Below the pieces are notes generated by a model. That model saw only the letters and a program-made list of their open reading frames with translations. It did not search any database and was not told where the DNA came from. From Gammaproteobacteria bacterium 50_400_T64 (lineage in GTDB: Bacteria > Pseudomonadota > Gammaproteobacteria > Pseudomonadales > Porticoccaceae), in the NCBI GenBank assembly GCA_002162755.1, contig MAAS01000003.1, forward strand, positions 1-63,804: a stretch of DNA of 63,804 bases, given 5' to 3'. Made by a program: the position numbers and the translations under genes. Position 1 is the stretch's first letter, and the number at the start of each line of letters is the position of its first letter. Shown here piece after piece: positions 36,344 through 44,972 of this stretch.

Positions 36344-36883
36344 ATGGCAAATTCACTCCTCGATCAACTGCAAAAATCTGGCTTGGTTGATAGCAAAAAG
36401 GCCAAGCAGGCCGTCAAAGCCAAGCGTAAGCAAGATAAAATCCAGCGCAACACCAAACAGCCGATAGTCGATGACAATAAGGCACAGGCAGCCCAGGCTA
36501 AAGCGGACAAAGCAGCGAAAGATAAGCTACTCAACCAGCAGCGCAATGAAAAAGCTCAGCGCAAAGCCTTTGCTGCACAGATAAAACAGTTAATCGAAAT
36601 GAATGCTATTGAAGCAACAGGCGATCAGCCGTTCAACTTCACCGATGGTAAGCACATCAAACGCATTTACGTTGATACCGCCCAGATCGGCCGCTTAAGT
36701 CGCGGGGTTGTTGCCATTGTGAAACTGGGTGATAAATACATCATCGTACCCAGCCCTGTTGCCGAGAGAATTGCTGAACGCGATCTTGAGCGCATCATTT
36801 TTAAAGCCGATAAAGACCCGGAAATAGTCAAAGAAGATGACCCCTACGCGGATTACAAAATTCCCGACGATTTAATGTGGTAA
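36344..36883 (+). CDS. DUF2058 family protein (YaiL-like)
   Basis: A 179-residue protein with a highly charged N-terminal half, KKAKQAVKAKRKQDKIQRN and AQAKADKAAKDKLLNQQRNE, likely a long helix or coiled coil, and a conserved C-terminal domain (YVDTAQIGRLSRGVVAIVKL and YIIVPSPVAERIAERD). This is the nucleoprotein/polynucleotide-associated YaiL family. The role is unclear; some relatives copurify with ribosomes or RNA. It lies 16 bp before arfB, so the two are very probably co-transcribed, which fits a ribosome-linked role (inference). Confidence 0.93.
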   Translation: MANSLLDQLQKSGLVDSKKAKQAVKAKRKQDKIQRNTKQPIVDDNKAQAAQAKADKAAKDKLLNQQRNEKAQRKAFAAQIKQLIEMNAIEATGDQPFNFTDGKHIKRIYVDTAQIGRLSRGVVAIVKLGDKYIIVPSPVAERIAERDLERIIFKADKDPEIVKEDDPYADYKIPDDLMW

Positions 36884-36899
36884 GCAGGCCTCGAATCCC

Positions 36900-37319
36900 A
36901 TGTTAACCATCACACCCCGACTCAGTATTCCTCTGCAGGAAGTGGAATTCACAGCCATCCGCGCCCAGGGTGCCGGTGGGCAAAACGTCAATAAAGTGTC
37001 TTCCGCCCTGCATTTGCGTTTCAACATCAAGACCTCATCACTCCCTGAGGAGGTGAAAGAGCGTCTATTGAACAGTCGTGATAACAGAATTACCAAAGAA
37101 GGTGTGCTGGTGATTAAAGCCCAGCAATTTAGAACCCAGGAAAAAAACCGCATTGCAGCACTAGAACGCTTACAGGTATTTATCGCAGCGGGAGCCCAGG
37201 CACCCAAAACCCGACGACCTACAAAACCAACACGTAGTTCGCAGCGCAAACGCATGGACAGTAAAACTAAACACGGTAGAACGAAGTCTCTCAGAAAGCC
37301 GGTTAATCTGGATCACTAA
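36900..37319 (+). CDS. arfB: alternative ribosome-rescue factor, peptidyl-tRNA hydrolase ArfB
   Basis: A 139-residue GGQ protein (YaeJ/ICT1) that releases nascent chains from ribosomes stalled without a stop codon. The catalytic GGQ is at residues 26-28 in RAQGAGGQNVNKVSSALHLR. The long basic C-terminal tail (SSQRKRMDSKTKHGRTKSLR) that enters the empty mRNA channel is complete. It is convergent with the RIO kinase and follows DUF2058 closely. Length is the usual 138-140 residues. Confidence 0.96.
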   Translation: MLTITPRLSIPLQEVEFTAIRAQGAGGQNVNKVSSALHLRFNIKTSSLPEEVKERLLNSRDNRITKEGVLVIKAQQFRTQEKNRIAALERLQVFIAAGAQAPKTRRPTKPTRSSQRKRMDSKTKHGRTKSLRKPVNLDH

Positions 37320-37361
37320 GCGCTGTCAGTTAAGTCGACTAGCGCCTCTCCGCTCTGACAA

Positions 37362-38216
37362 TCAGACTTCCTCTGCCTCTCGAAGACGCTCCTGACGCTC
37401 TTGTTCTTCCGCCAGAGCCTCTTTAATTTCCAGTAGTACGCCATCAACATCGGCAAGCTCATCACTGTCCTCAAACTCACCACTGAGCTCTACTTCTGGA
37501 TGTAAAGCACCGTCTTCAAACAGCGCCCATATCTCTTTTGCATAACGAGTTTGTAGTAGCTCTGGTGCGTACTGGCCATAGTAGTTGGTGATATTGTCCA
37601 CATCACGAGTCAGCATTGCTTCCGCGTTATTATTAGCGGCCGCATCAACAGCCTGGGGCAAGTCGATAACCACTGGGCCGTATTCATCGACCAGCACATT
37701 AAACTCTGAAAGATCGCCGTGTACTAAACCCGCGCACAGCATCAACATGACGTAATGCATCATCACCGCGTGATCTTCCAACGCTTGCTCTTCAGTTAAA
37801 GCGACATCGTTGAGTCGCGGAGCCACATCGCCGTCGCCGTCGGTCACCAACTCCATGAGGAGTACACCATCAAAACAACCATAAGGCTCAGGCACTCGCA
37901 CCCCAGCCCGGTCAAGGCGATAGAGGGCATCAACCTCAGCGTTCTGCCACACTTCCTCCTGCTGCTTGCGACCGAACTTGGAGCCTTTCTCAATGGCCCG
38001 AGCACGACGACTATTGCGAACCTTGCGGCCCTCCTGATATTTAACCGCCTGCTTAAAACTACGCTTAGCCGCTTCTTTATAGACCTTGGCGCAACGAATA
38101 TGCTGGCCACAGCGCACAATAAAGACGTCAGCTTCTTTGCCACTCATTAACGGGCGGATGACCTCATCCACTATGCCATCTTCAACCAGAGGCTTAATTC
38201 GTTTAGGTATTTTCAT
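37362..38216 (-). CDS. RIO-type serine protein kinase
   Basis: A 284-residue atypical kinase of the RIO1 family as found in Pseudomonas and relatives. Visible elements are the nucleotide loop SGKEADVFIV (about 25-34), Lys of CAKVYKE, the catalytic GLVHGDLSEFNVLVD (His-Gly-Asp form) and metal-binding VVIDLPQAVD. The N-terminal RIO1-like KRSFKQAVKYQEGRKVRNSR is present, and the acidic C-terminal tail is long. Bacterial substrates are unknown; ribosome-related action is assumed from archaeal and eukaryotic relatives. A stem for the previous gene lies upstream at 38379-38414. Confidence 0.93.
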   Translation of the reverse strand: MKIPKRIKPLVEDGIVDEVIRPLMSGKEADVFIVRCGQHIRCAKVYKEAAKRSFKQAVKYQEGRKVRNSRRARAIEKGSKFGRKQQEEVWQNAEVDALYRLDRAGVRVPEPYGCFDGVLLMELVTDGDGDVAPRLNDVALTEEQALEDHAVMMHYVMLMLCAGLVHGDLSEFNVLVDEYGPVVIDLPQAVDAAANNNAEAMLTRDVDNITNYYGQYAPELLQTRYAKEIWALFEDGALHPEVELSGEFEDSDELADVDGVLLEIKEALAEEQERQERLREAEEV

Positions 38217-38378
38217 AGGCTTTTTATACCTTATTTCGGCGTTTGAAGAAACGTATCACAGCCACTCATAGACCCTTATGGTGAAAATACAAAGACGGGG
38301 CAAGCTATGTTAGCGGGACTGACATCAAGCACACGCATTATAGACGGTTGTCACTTGCTATCGATCAAAATTACAAGC

Positions 38379-38414
38379 AAAAAAAAGCGCGGAACAGTCA
38401 ACGACTGTCCGCGC
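38379..38414 (-). terminator. rho-independent terminator of the monooxygenase gene
   Basis: Stem GCGCGGA(A)CAGTC with GACTGTCCGCGC (38387-38414, one bulged A) followed on the minus strand by eight T residues (38386-38379). It lies 43 bp after the stop of the gene at 38457. The other side also has a T-run, so it may act in both directions. Confidence 0.93.
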
Positions 38415-38456
38415 TTTTTGATTTCAGAGGCCTATTAGTCCACTGAACACAAAAGC

Positions 38457-40235
38457 TTAAGTGGTAACAAAAGCATCACCAATTTTACCCTTCATTTCAT
38501 CGATAAGTTCAATATAGCGCTTGAAACCACCGTTATAGGTACCATCCTGACGGCGATTATCTTCGCCCTCAAAGTTGTAATAACCTGGCGTACAGTCCTT
38601 ATTGCGATCTGTTTTACCACGATGATTGATCACCTCCTGTACCCACCACTCCTCTATCTCTGGCTTGATATCAATGGAGGCACAATTGTTCTTACGCGCA
38701 TAATCAATACAGGCCGCAATACGACCACCCTGCACCTGAAGCACATCGGTAATATTGAACTGGAACGAGGCCTGGTAACCGGCCATGATAAACATATTCG
38801 GATAACCCGCAGACTGAATGCCAAACAGCGTGCGAATACCGTCTTTGTACTTATCGTTAATTTCCTGGCCATTCTGACCAACGATCTTGTTGTAAATACC
38901 CGTCTTCTGTACCTCAAAGCCCGTGGCATAAATAATCAAATCAACGTCAAGCTCTTTGCCGTCAAACACGGGACCTTTTTCAGTAATTTCATGAATACCC
39001 TTACCATGGGTATCAATCAAATGCACACTAGGCTGATTGAAAGAAGGCAAATACTCATCGTGGAAGCACGGACGCTTACACATAAACATATACCAGGGCT
39101 TTAATGCATCAGCCGTCGCCTTATCAGTGACGATGTCATCAATGCGCGAGTGAATCCACATCATGTAATCGATGTTGGCATTTTCCTGCTTTTGAACCCT
39201 TTCATCCTTCGACATTTCATCACGGACTTTCTTTTGCTTTTCCGTCATTTTTGGCCCGTCGATGGTGCGCTGACGACGCTTAGCCTGCCAACCTGGCTGC
39301 AGCTTACGCGCCCAGTTGGGATCGGTCGGCCAGTCATTGCGAATATCGATGGACGATGGCGTGCGCTGGATGACGTACAGCTCTTTCGCCATCTTCGCTA
39401 ACTGAGGCACGGCCTGAACAGCTGTTGCACCGGTACCAATAATGGCAACGCGCTTATCTTTCAAGTTCTCAAGGTCTTTACCCGTGTACTCATAATCCCA
39501 ACGCGAGGTATGGAAAGAGTGGCCTTTGAATCGCTCAATACCCTTAATCTTCGCCAGTTTGGGCTTGGACATTGGACCGTTCGCACAAACCACAAATTTC
39601 GCCTTCATGTGATCACCACGGTCGGTTTTCACATGCCACAATTTCTCGTCCTCATCCCAAACGGTCGAGGTGACAGTTGTCTGGAAAACAGCGAGATCGT
39701 AGAGGTCATATTTCTTCGCAATCGCCTGGCAGTGCTCGTAAATTTCAGGCGCCTTGGCATAGCGATCTTTGGGGACATAATCCATTTCATCAAGCAAAGG
39801 CAGATAGTCGTAAGAAACCACATCGCAAGCCGCGCCCGGATAACGGTTCCAATACCAGGTGCCACCCACATCAGCACCGCGCTCGACAATACGGATATTC
39901 TCAACACCCACGGCACGCAACTGCGCCGTGGTGAGTAGTGCAGAGAAGCCGCCGCCAATAAACAGCACTTCAACCGTATCGATGAGCACATCGCGTTCTT
40001 TAACATCGCGATTGTAGGTGTCTTCACCAAAGTGGGATAAATCGCCGTCCAGATTAGAGTTAAACTGCCCTGTGCCCTCGGGGCGATAGTTCAAACGCAG
40101 ATCACGCTCATCAGCGAACTTTTGCTTTATTTCATCGTAATAGGACTGGGGTTTCCCCCCTTTGTCCGATGTTGGTTCGAAAGAACTGAGTTGGGCAACA
40201 CCATCTTTCCCAGACTCCTGTTTTGATTTCGCCAT
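38457..40235 (-). CDS. FAD/NAD(P)-dependent Baeyer-Villiger-type monooxygenase
   Basis: A 592-residue flavoprotein. An N-terminal extension of about 85 residues precedes the FAD Rossmann motif GGGFSALLTTAQ (about 93-104). GGTWYWNRYPGAACDV is the cyclohexanone/phenylacetone-monooxygenase block, and FKGHSFHTSRWDYEY carries the fingerprint FXGXXXHXXXW. The NADPH motif is IGTGATAVQAVPQLA. It should insert oxygen next to a ketone to give an ester or lactone. The ribosome-binding site is AAGGTAGC. It has no operon partner but ends at a strong terminator. Substrate could be a cyclic or steroidal ketone (inference). Confidence 0.9.
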   Translation of the reverse strand: MAKSKQESGKDGVAQLSSFEPTSDKGGKPQSYYDEIKQKFADERDLRLNYRPEGTGQFNSNLDGDLSHFGEDTYNRDVKERDVLIDTVEVLFIGGGFSALLTTAQLRAVGVENIRIVERGADVGGTWYWNRYPGAACDVVSYDYLPLLDEMDYVPKDRYAKAPEIYEHCQAIAKKYDLYDLAVFQTTVTSTVWDEDEKLWHVKTDRGDHMKAKFVVCANGPMSKPKLAKIKGIERFKGHSFHTSRWDYEYTGKDLENLKDKRVAIIGTGATAVQAVPQLAKMAKELYVIQRTPSSIDIRNDWPTDPNWARKLQPGWQAKRRQRTIDGPKMTEKQKKVRDEMSKDERVQKQENANIDYMMWIHSRIDDIVTDKATADALKPWYMFMCKRPCFHDEYLPSFNQPSVHLIDTHGKGIHEITEKGPVFDGKELDVDLIIYATGFEVQKTGIYNKIVGQNGQEINDKYKDGIRTLFGIQSAGYPNMFIMAGYQASFQFNITDVLQVQGGRIAACIDYARKNNCASIDIKPEIEEWWVQEVINHRGKTDRNKDCTPGYYNFEGEDNRRQDGTYNGGFKRYIELIDEMKGKIGDAFVTT

Positions 40236-40675
40236 AATATAGCTACCTTAAGGTTATAAAATTCGGTGAGTAAATGGTTAAGCCAAGCTTCTGTGTTGCA
40301 GGCGACACAGGTACTTGAGAGCAGGTACGAACACGGAACGCAAACTAATAGACGCATGGCTTAAATTTATAATTAGCGCACGATTATGACGCGACAGGCG
40401 TTAACAGGTCAATGGCGTGTTTCAGCACCACTCTCGAAACGATTAGACAAAACGCTCGGGCTGAAAGGATATTATTGTGGTGATTACCCCTGCCATTTGG
40501 CATATTTCAAACAATAGAGACACGCGCAAAGTCAGCATTGATGCGGATCAAATCCGACACACCCTTCCCTTGTTCAAGCCAACTTGCACCTTTATGATCG
40601 CGCTACCCATAACTATTAATTTTCCCACTAAAACTGATATTGCAGTAGCAATACACCTAATTAAGGAAACTGAAA
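40236..40675. other. intergenic region between divergent monooxygenase and small-protein genes
   Basis: A 440-bp gap. It must contain the monooxygenase promoter on the minus strand and one for the small protein on the plus strand. An 87-codon plus-strand frame at 40477-40740 has no good ribosome-binding site and overlaps the better supported gene at 40676, so I do not call it. Confidence 0.5.
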
Positions 40676-40888
40676 ATGAGCGGATCAACTACCGGCCAAC
40701 TGTACGGACGCATGGACCTCGACGGAAACGTCACCCTTGAAGATGAAAACGGCGACATTGTCACCAGCATTGACTCTGATATTCAACCCGTCGACAGCAA
40801 CCAAAGTGCGCGCAATGAACACCCAGACGGCATTACTCTGACTCGCTCAGATGCCGCTAATTTAGGTGTTATCCTAGAGGGGATGTAA
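40676..40888 (+). CDS. small acidic hypothetical protein, 70 aa
   Basis: An unrecognised 70-residue protein, MSGSTTGQLYGRMDLDGNVT to TRSDAANLGVILEGM. It is strongly acidic and rich in Asp, Ser and Gly, without a signal peptide or membrane segment; the DLDGNVTLEDENGD part may be a beta hairpin. Evidence for a real gene: AAGGAAACTGAAA in front of the ATG and an intrinsic terminator 56 bp after the stop. It is flanked by non-coding DNA on both sides and is thus a single-gene unit. No function can be proposed. Confidence 0.72.
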   Translation: MSGSTTGQLYGRMDLDGNVTLEDENGDIVTSIDSDIQPVDSNQSARNEHPDGITLTRSDAANLGVILEGM

Positions 40889-40918
40889 TTCCCAGCCTAC
40901 TTAAAACTCAGGCAACTC

Positions 40919-40944
40919 AGATCACGTAACAAGATCACGTAACA
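40919..40944. repeat. 13-bp perfect tandem duplication
   Basis: AGATCACGTAACA is present at 40919-40931 and again at 40932-40944, with the first two bases repeated once more. It abuts the terminator stem that follows. Confidence 0.9.
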
Positions 40945-40974
40945 AGAGGGCTCTCCAGCCCTCTTTGCCTTTTT
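40944..40974 (+). terminator. rho-independent terminator after the 70-aa gene
   Basis: AAGAGGGCT (40944-40952), loop CTCC, AGCCCTCTT (40957-40965), then TGCCTTTTT. A 9-bp perfect stem with a T-run on the plus strand. Confidence 0.92.
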
Positions 40975-41331
40975 ATCCCGCCTCGAATCTAGAGGGGTTT
41001 TGATATAACTCCAGGCTTTAACGCCTACACAACCCAATACTATTCCGCATTAATCGTCTTGCCCGCCCTTTCCAGCTTATTTCCAATCACTTGATTAAAA
41101 CGATAAAAAGCTCTCTAATTAAGTGAAATATAAAATCACAATAAAAAACCAGGAACGCGAAGAGTCTGCGGGATTTAGACGCTCGAAAACGCAAAGCCAC
41201 TGCCTTCTTCGAACTCATTAGCACACCAGCTAGTCGACAAACCTTTAAATAAAAGCGACCAGTCAGTTTCACTAACTCATTAAAAAACAAAATTAATTAG
41301 CGTCACCATAAATAAAACCAAGGAGAAAACC
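40975..41331. other. AT-rich intergenic region
   Basis: About 355 bp before the carboxymuconolactone-decarboxylase-like gene. A 67-codon minus-strand frame (41087-41290) is rich in Phe, Leu and Lys and lacks a ribosome-binding site. The AAGGAG site at the right end belongs to the next gene. Confidence 0.5.
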
Positions 41332-41922
41332 ATGAGACTAACAACACCTCGCATCACCCCTGTTGAGCCTGAAAACTGGACGAAAGAACAGTTAGAGGCA
41401 TTAGGCATGGATATTAAAGCCCTGCAGGCCAGTATTGGATCGCCCGACAAAATATTTAATATTGTTAAAACATTAATCCGTTATCCCGCTCTTTTTAAAG
41501 CCTGGCTTGGCTTTGCCAACCATGTGCTCTTCAACTCCAGTCTGGAACCCAGAGATCGAGAGATTGTTATTCTACGTATCGGCTGGCTCTGCCAATCAGG
41601 TTATGAATTTGGTCAGCATATTGTTATCGGCCGCGATGCCGGCTTAAACGATGGCGAGATAAAAGCCATTGCGGTCGGTGCCGATGCCCACAACTGGTCT
41701 GAAGCCGAGCAAGCTTTAATCAAAGCCACCGACGAATTACATGCCGACGCCTTTATCAGCGATGCCTCCTTTGCAGAGCTGCAAGAACACTTCGATGAAC
41801 AACAAATACTCGACATCGTCTTTGCGGTCGGCCAGTACAACATGGTTTCCATGGCCTTAAATACAACTGGCGTGCAGCTCGATGAAGGCTTACCTGAATA
41901 TAAATCCTTTGTTGAAAGTTGA
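41332..41922 (+). CDS. carboxymuconolactone decarboxylase (AhpD-like) family protein
   Basis: A 196-residue all-alpha protein of the CMD family. The conserved block is LEPRDREIVILRIGWLCQSG followed by YEFGQHIVIGRDAGLNDGEI, with Glu, Cys and His in the positions of the AhpD proton relay. The CX2C of true AhpD is not complete: only one Cys (about 84) is present, so a peroxidase-reductase role is unlikely. The strong AAGGAGAAAACC site precedes the ATG. The gene is 32 bp upstream of an enoyl-CoA hydratase and is probably in one operon with it. Confidence 0.88.
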   Translation: MRLTTPRITPVEPENWTKEQLEALGMDIKALQASIGSPDKIFNIVKTLIRYPALFKAWLGFANHVLFNSSLEPRDREIVILRIGWLCQSGYEFGQHIVIGRDAGLNDGEIKAIAVGADAHNWSEAEQALIKATDELHADAFISDASFAELQEHFDEQQILDIVFAVGQYNMVSMALNTTGVQLDEGLPEYKSFVES

Positions 41923-41954
41923 CATCAAAATACTGACTTAAGGAAGTTGTAAAA

Positions 41955-42740
41955 ATGCCCGATAATCACATGACCCTGGAAGTCGCCGACGGCGTTGGTC
42001 TAATCACCCTCAACCGACCCGATGAAGGCAACCCCGTCGTACACGGCATGGTCGAAGAGTTACTCGACAAAGCCATCATCTGCGACGAAGACCCCGCCAT
42101 TCGCGCTGTAGTGCTAACCGGCAAGGGCCGCATGTTCTGTGTCGGCGGTGGCCTCAAAGATTTTGCCGAACAGGGCGACAATATCACCCGTCATTTAAAA
42201 CTGGTGACCCAGTTATTTCACGGTGCCATTTCCAAATTTAATCGCATGGCACCGCCAATGATTGCGGCTATTAACGGCACTGCAGCCGGTGGTGGCCTGA
42301 GTTTGGCACTTACCACCGACCTGGCCATTTCAGCCGAATCGGCAAAATTCACTATGGCCTATACCAATGCGGGGCTAGCGCCCGATGGTAGCTCCAGTTT
42401 TTACCTCGCAAAAATGATCGGCATGCGCCGTGCCAAAGAAATGGCTCTGCTCAATACCGTGCTCACTGCTGAGCAAGCTCTCGACTGGGGTTTAATTAAT
42501 CGAGTGGTTCCCGATGACGAGCTGATGAGCAGCGCAATGGAAATGGCCCGCAAGCTGGCCCAGGGTTCAATGACAGCTTACGGTGAAACTAAAAGGCTGA
42601 TGTTGGCGGGTGCCACCGAAAGTCTTGAATCGCAAATGGAGCTTGAGGGTCGAGCTATTTCATCACTCGCCGGCAGCCCCGACGGGCGTGAAGGGGTGGG
42701 GGCTTTTATCGACAAGCGCAAGCCTCAATTTAAGGATTAA
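41955..42740 (+). CDS. enoyl-CoA hydratase/isomerase family protein
   Basis: A 261-residue crotonase-fold enzyme acting on acyl-CoA esters. The oxyanion-hole segments are GKGRMFCVGGGLKDF and AINGTAAGGGLSLAL; the latter carries the conserved Gly-rich turn. MAYTNAGLAPDGSSSFYLAK then reads as the isomerase/PaaG-like subgroup: the first hydratase Glu position is Asp or Gly in this subgroup, so isomerisation or another reaction is as likely as hydration. It is encoded with the CMD-like protein. Substrate unknown. Confidence 0.9.
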   Translation: MPDNHMTLEVADGVGLITLNRPDEGNPVVHGMVEELLDKAIICDEDPAIRAVVLTGKGRMFCVGGGLKDFAEQGDNITRHLKLVTQLFHGAISKFNRMAPPMIAAINGTAAGGGLSLALTTDLAISAESAKFTMAYTNAGLAPDGSSSFYLAKMIGMRRAKEMALLNTVLTAEQALDWGLINRVVPDDELMSSAMEMARKLAQGSMTAYGETKRLMLAGATESLESQMELEGRAISSLAGSPDGREGVGAFIDKRKPQFKD

Positions 42741-42800
42741 ACCAATCGAGTATTGGGGCTACTACGTTTGAGCACTGAAAATAGAGAGCATGTAAGCACC

Positions 42801-42821
42801 GGGCTAAGATAACCTTAGCCC
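42801..42821. repeat. perfect 8-bp hairpin after the enoyl-CoA hydratase gene
   Basis: GGGCTAAG (42801-42808) and CTTAGCCC (42814-42821) with a 5-nt loop, 60 bp after the stop. No T-tract follows on either strand, so it is called a hairpin, not a terminator. Confidence 0.6.
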
Positions 42822-42967
42822 TTGAACTCCCTACGCCATCAATCACATTGCCGCTCACCATAAACCTTAACAGTAGCCCCATGCAGGCAAACGGCTCGAG
42901 CATTAGAGTTTTTTCATGGCTAGAATGGCATCGCGACCCTAGCTCCTGCTCTAAAACGCGGTACAAA

Positions 42968-43759
42968 TCACCCGGTTCGCATTGCCAAAATAGCGCAGAT
43001 ATCAAGTTCTTCACGATAGCGTGTAAAGTGAGTATCTCGGGACTGAATCGCTACAATCGACATACGGTCAGCTAATTCATTGCCCTCAACCCCGACATGG
43101 CCATTGACGTGTAGTACTTGAACCTTATCTTTCAGCAACTGGTGTCGAGCGAACATCTCTTTGATCAGCGCCAAATTCTTAATCTCACCGCCCTTCTTTG
43201 TCCAGCCCTTCTTCTGCCAGCCAAGAGCCCACTGGGTAATACATTGAATGGAATATTTGGAATCACAAAAAATCGCGACAGATTGATCATTTTCAATTTC
43301 ATTTTGCGCCATGATCAGTGCCTGGTTTAATGCATTTAACTCCGCCGTATTATTAGTGCCTTTCGGGTCATACAAGCCATACCAAAGCTCAGAGACGGCA
43401 TCGTTACGATACACCGCAACGCCAGAACCGGCTTCACCCGGGTTAGGTTCGCAGCCGCCATCGGTAAATATTTTTGTATCGATGAGCAAGGCCGCAATTT
43501 CATCAGCAGTATACGTTTTAAGGCCTTGAACCGATGTTTTCTTCTTGGTCGATGAGCCTTTCGATAAGGCATCTTTTGTCGGGGTTTGTTTCACCGGAGT
43601 TGCGCTCGTGCCATGAAAAGCGGCTTCAGCTTCCCCCAATGTCTTGAAGGACTTATATTTCGCACCGGCAAATTTTTCAACCTGGTTTTTGCAGGCATTC
43701 CAATCCGTGAATATCCCCGTTTTTCTTCCTTCCCATACAACGTAGTATTTCTTTGCCAA
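42968..43759 (-). CDS. ribonuclease H with N-terminal viroplasmin-like (hybrid-binding) domain
   Basis: A 263-residue enzyme that cuts RNA in RNA-DNA hybrids. Residues about 3-49 are the hybrid-binding domain (YYVVWEGRKTGIFTDWNACK), as in eukaryotic RNase H1; a linker (about 55-85) is rich in Thr, Lys and Ser; the RNase H fold follows with catalytic acids in FTDGGCEPNPG, NTAELNALNQAL, IFCDSKYSI and NGHVGVEGNELADRM. Start is TTG at 43759, with GAGG 7 nt upstream. The organism probably has a plain rnhA elsewhere. It has no operon partner. Confidence 0.92.
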   Translation of the reverse strand: MAKKYYVVWEGRKTGIFTDWNACKNQVEKFAGAKYKSFKTLGEAEAAFHGTSATPVKQTPTKDALSKGSSTKKKTSVQGLKTYTADEIAALLIDTKIFTDGGCEPNPGEAGSGVAVYRNDAVSELWYGLYDPKGTNNTAELNALNQALIMAQNEIENDQSVAIFCDSKYSIQCITQWALGWQKKGWTKKGGEIKNLALIKEMFARHQLLKDKVQVLHVNGHVGVEGNELADRMSIVAIQSRDTHFTRYREELDICAILAMRTG

Positions 43760-44099
43760 TTGTAGACCTCATAGTTTTGCTGAAAATGACAGGTCTAATT
43801 ATACGAGACTTAGGGTCCCATTATTTGGCTGTTTTACGGGGCCTGGATTGAATTGACATAGCCGTCAATTATTCGTCTGTCATTACCGGGCAGAATGCCG
43901 TGACAAGCCCCACCTAAAAAATTTAAGAGCAACGTACCCGGTAAAGCCCTACCCCTCGTCAAAGCCCTAACAGCCCACCGCAACGCCTGTTCCACACAGG
44001 CTACGGATTGCTAAAACCTCTCGCCGCGAAACCTTTTTATTCCATCCATTCTCGCCCTCGGGTACGGGCCGGCAATGCCCTGATTTCGTCCCGCAGTCA
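43760..44099. other. GC-rich non-coding stretch, possible dispersed repeat
   Basis: A 340-bp gap between the RNase H start and the end of the GST gene, both on the minus strand. It is richer in G and C than other gaps and contains short palindromes, such as GCCTGT-TCCAC-ACAGGC (43985-44001) and ACCGGGCAGAATGCCG near 43885. A 64-codon minus-strand frame extends into the GST gene and is not called. It looks more like a repeat or structured element than like a promoter; identity unknown. Confidence 0.4.
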
Positions 44100-44972
44100 C
44101 TATTGCCCGGCAATTTCATCCTGGGTTTCATGCTCAAAATCACTGGCACTGTGCCGCTCATGAAGCTGCCCTTCCGCTGGCCCCCAGGTGCAATTCACCA
44201 TTCTTCCGCGTTGTACGGCCTTTCGTTCACTTATTTTTTGCGCCCAACGATTGAGATTACGATAAGAATCTGTGTCGAGAAATTCCGAGGCATCATAAAT
44301 ACCATCGAGTACCAATAAGCCATACCAGGGCCAAATGGCAATATCGGCAATCGTGTATTCATCACCGCACATGTATTGCTTGTCAGCAAGATGACGATCC
44401 AGCACATCTAACTGCCGTTTAACTTCCATGGCATAACGGTCAATGCAGTATTCAATTTTGATCGGCGCGTAGGCGTAGAAATGGCCAAAGCCACCACCCA
44501 GGTAGGGAGCACTACCCATTTGCCAAAATAGCCATGACAGACATTCCGCACGCTGAGACAGATCAGAGGGCAACAGGACATCAAATTTTTCCGCTAAATA
44601 AAGCAACATGGCGCCGGATTCAAAAATACGCGTAGGTGACGTTGTACTTTGATCAAGCATGGCAGGAATTTTGGAGTTTGGATTCACTTCTACAAAACCG
44701 CTACTAAATTGATCACCTTCGCTGATATCAATTAAATAAGCGTCGTACTCTGCCCCACTTTTACCCAAAGCTAATAACTCCTCCAGCATGACTGTGATTT
44801 TTACGCCATTCGGTGTGCCTAGGGAGTAAAGTTGTATTGGGTGCTGCCCCACAGGTAAAGACTTTTCATGGGTCGAACCCGCTATTGGCCGATTAATACT
44901 TGCCCAACGACCTCCGCTTTCGGCATCCCATGTCCAGACCTTGGGCGGTGTATAGCTTGGGGGTTGATTCAT
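44100..44972 (-). CDS. yghU: glutathione S-transferase, YghU/Nu-class
   Basis: A 290-residue GST with glutathione disulfide-bond reductase activity in the E. coli relative. An N-terminal extension (KVWTWDAESGGRWASINRPI, and THEKSLPVGQHPIQLYSLGT) is typical of YghU, followed by the thioredoxin-like half (NGVKITVMLEELL, PNSKIPAMLDQ) and an all-helical half with YTIADIAIWPWYG. The C-terminal ERHSASDFE is also a family trait. The site AGAGG precedes the ATG. Cytoplasmic; role in peroxide or disulfide metabolism. Confidence 0.93.
   Translation of the reverse strand: MNQPPSYTPPKVWTWDAESGGRWASINRPIAGSTHEKSLPVGQHPIQLYSLGTPNGVKITVMLEELLALGKSGAEYDAYLIDISEGDQFSSGFVEVNPNSKIPAMLDQSTTSPTRIFESGAMLLYLAEKFDVLLPSDLSQRAECLSWLFWQMGSAPYLGGGFGHFYAYAPIKIEYCIDRYAMEVKRQLDVLDRHLADKQYMCGDEYTIADIAIWPWYGLLVLDGIYDASEFLDTDSYRNLNRWAQKISERKAVQRGRMVNCTWGPAEGQLHERHSASDFEHETQDEIAGQ

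Noticed and set aside
38622..39104. 160-codon plus-strand reading frame
   Set aside because: Antisense to the conserved C-terminal half of the monooxygenase gene.
40477..40740. 87-codon plus-strand frame
   Set aside because: Overlaps the better-supported 70-aa gene in another frame and has no convincing ribosome-binding site.
41087..41290. 67-codon minus-strand frame rich in Phe, Leu and Lys
   Set aside because: No ribosome-binding site, AT-driven composition, no similarity I recognise.
43967..44161. 64-codon minus-strand frame next to the GST gene
   Set aside because: Overlaps the end of the conserved GST gene in another frame and covers a possible repeat; no family.
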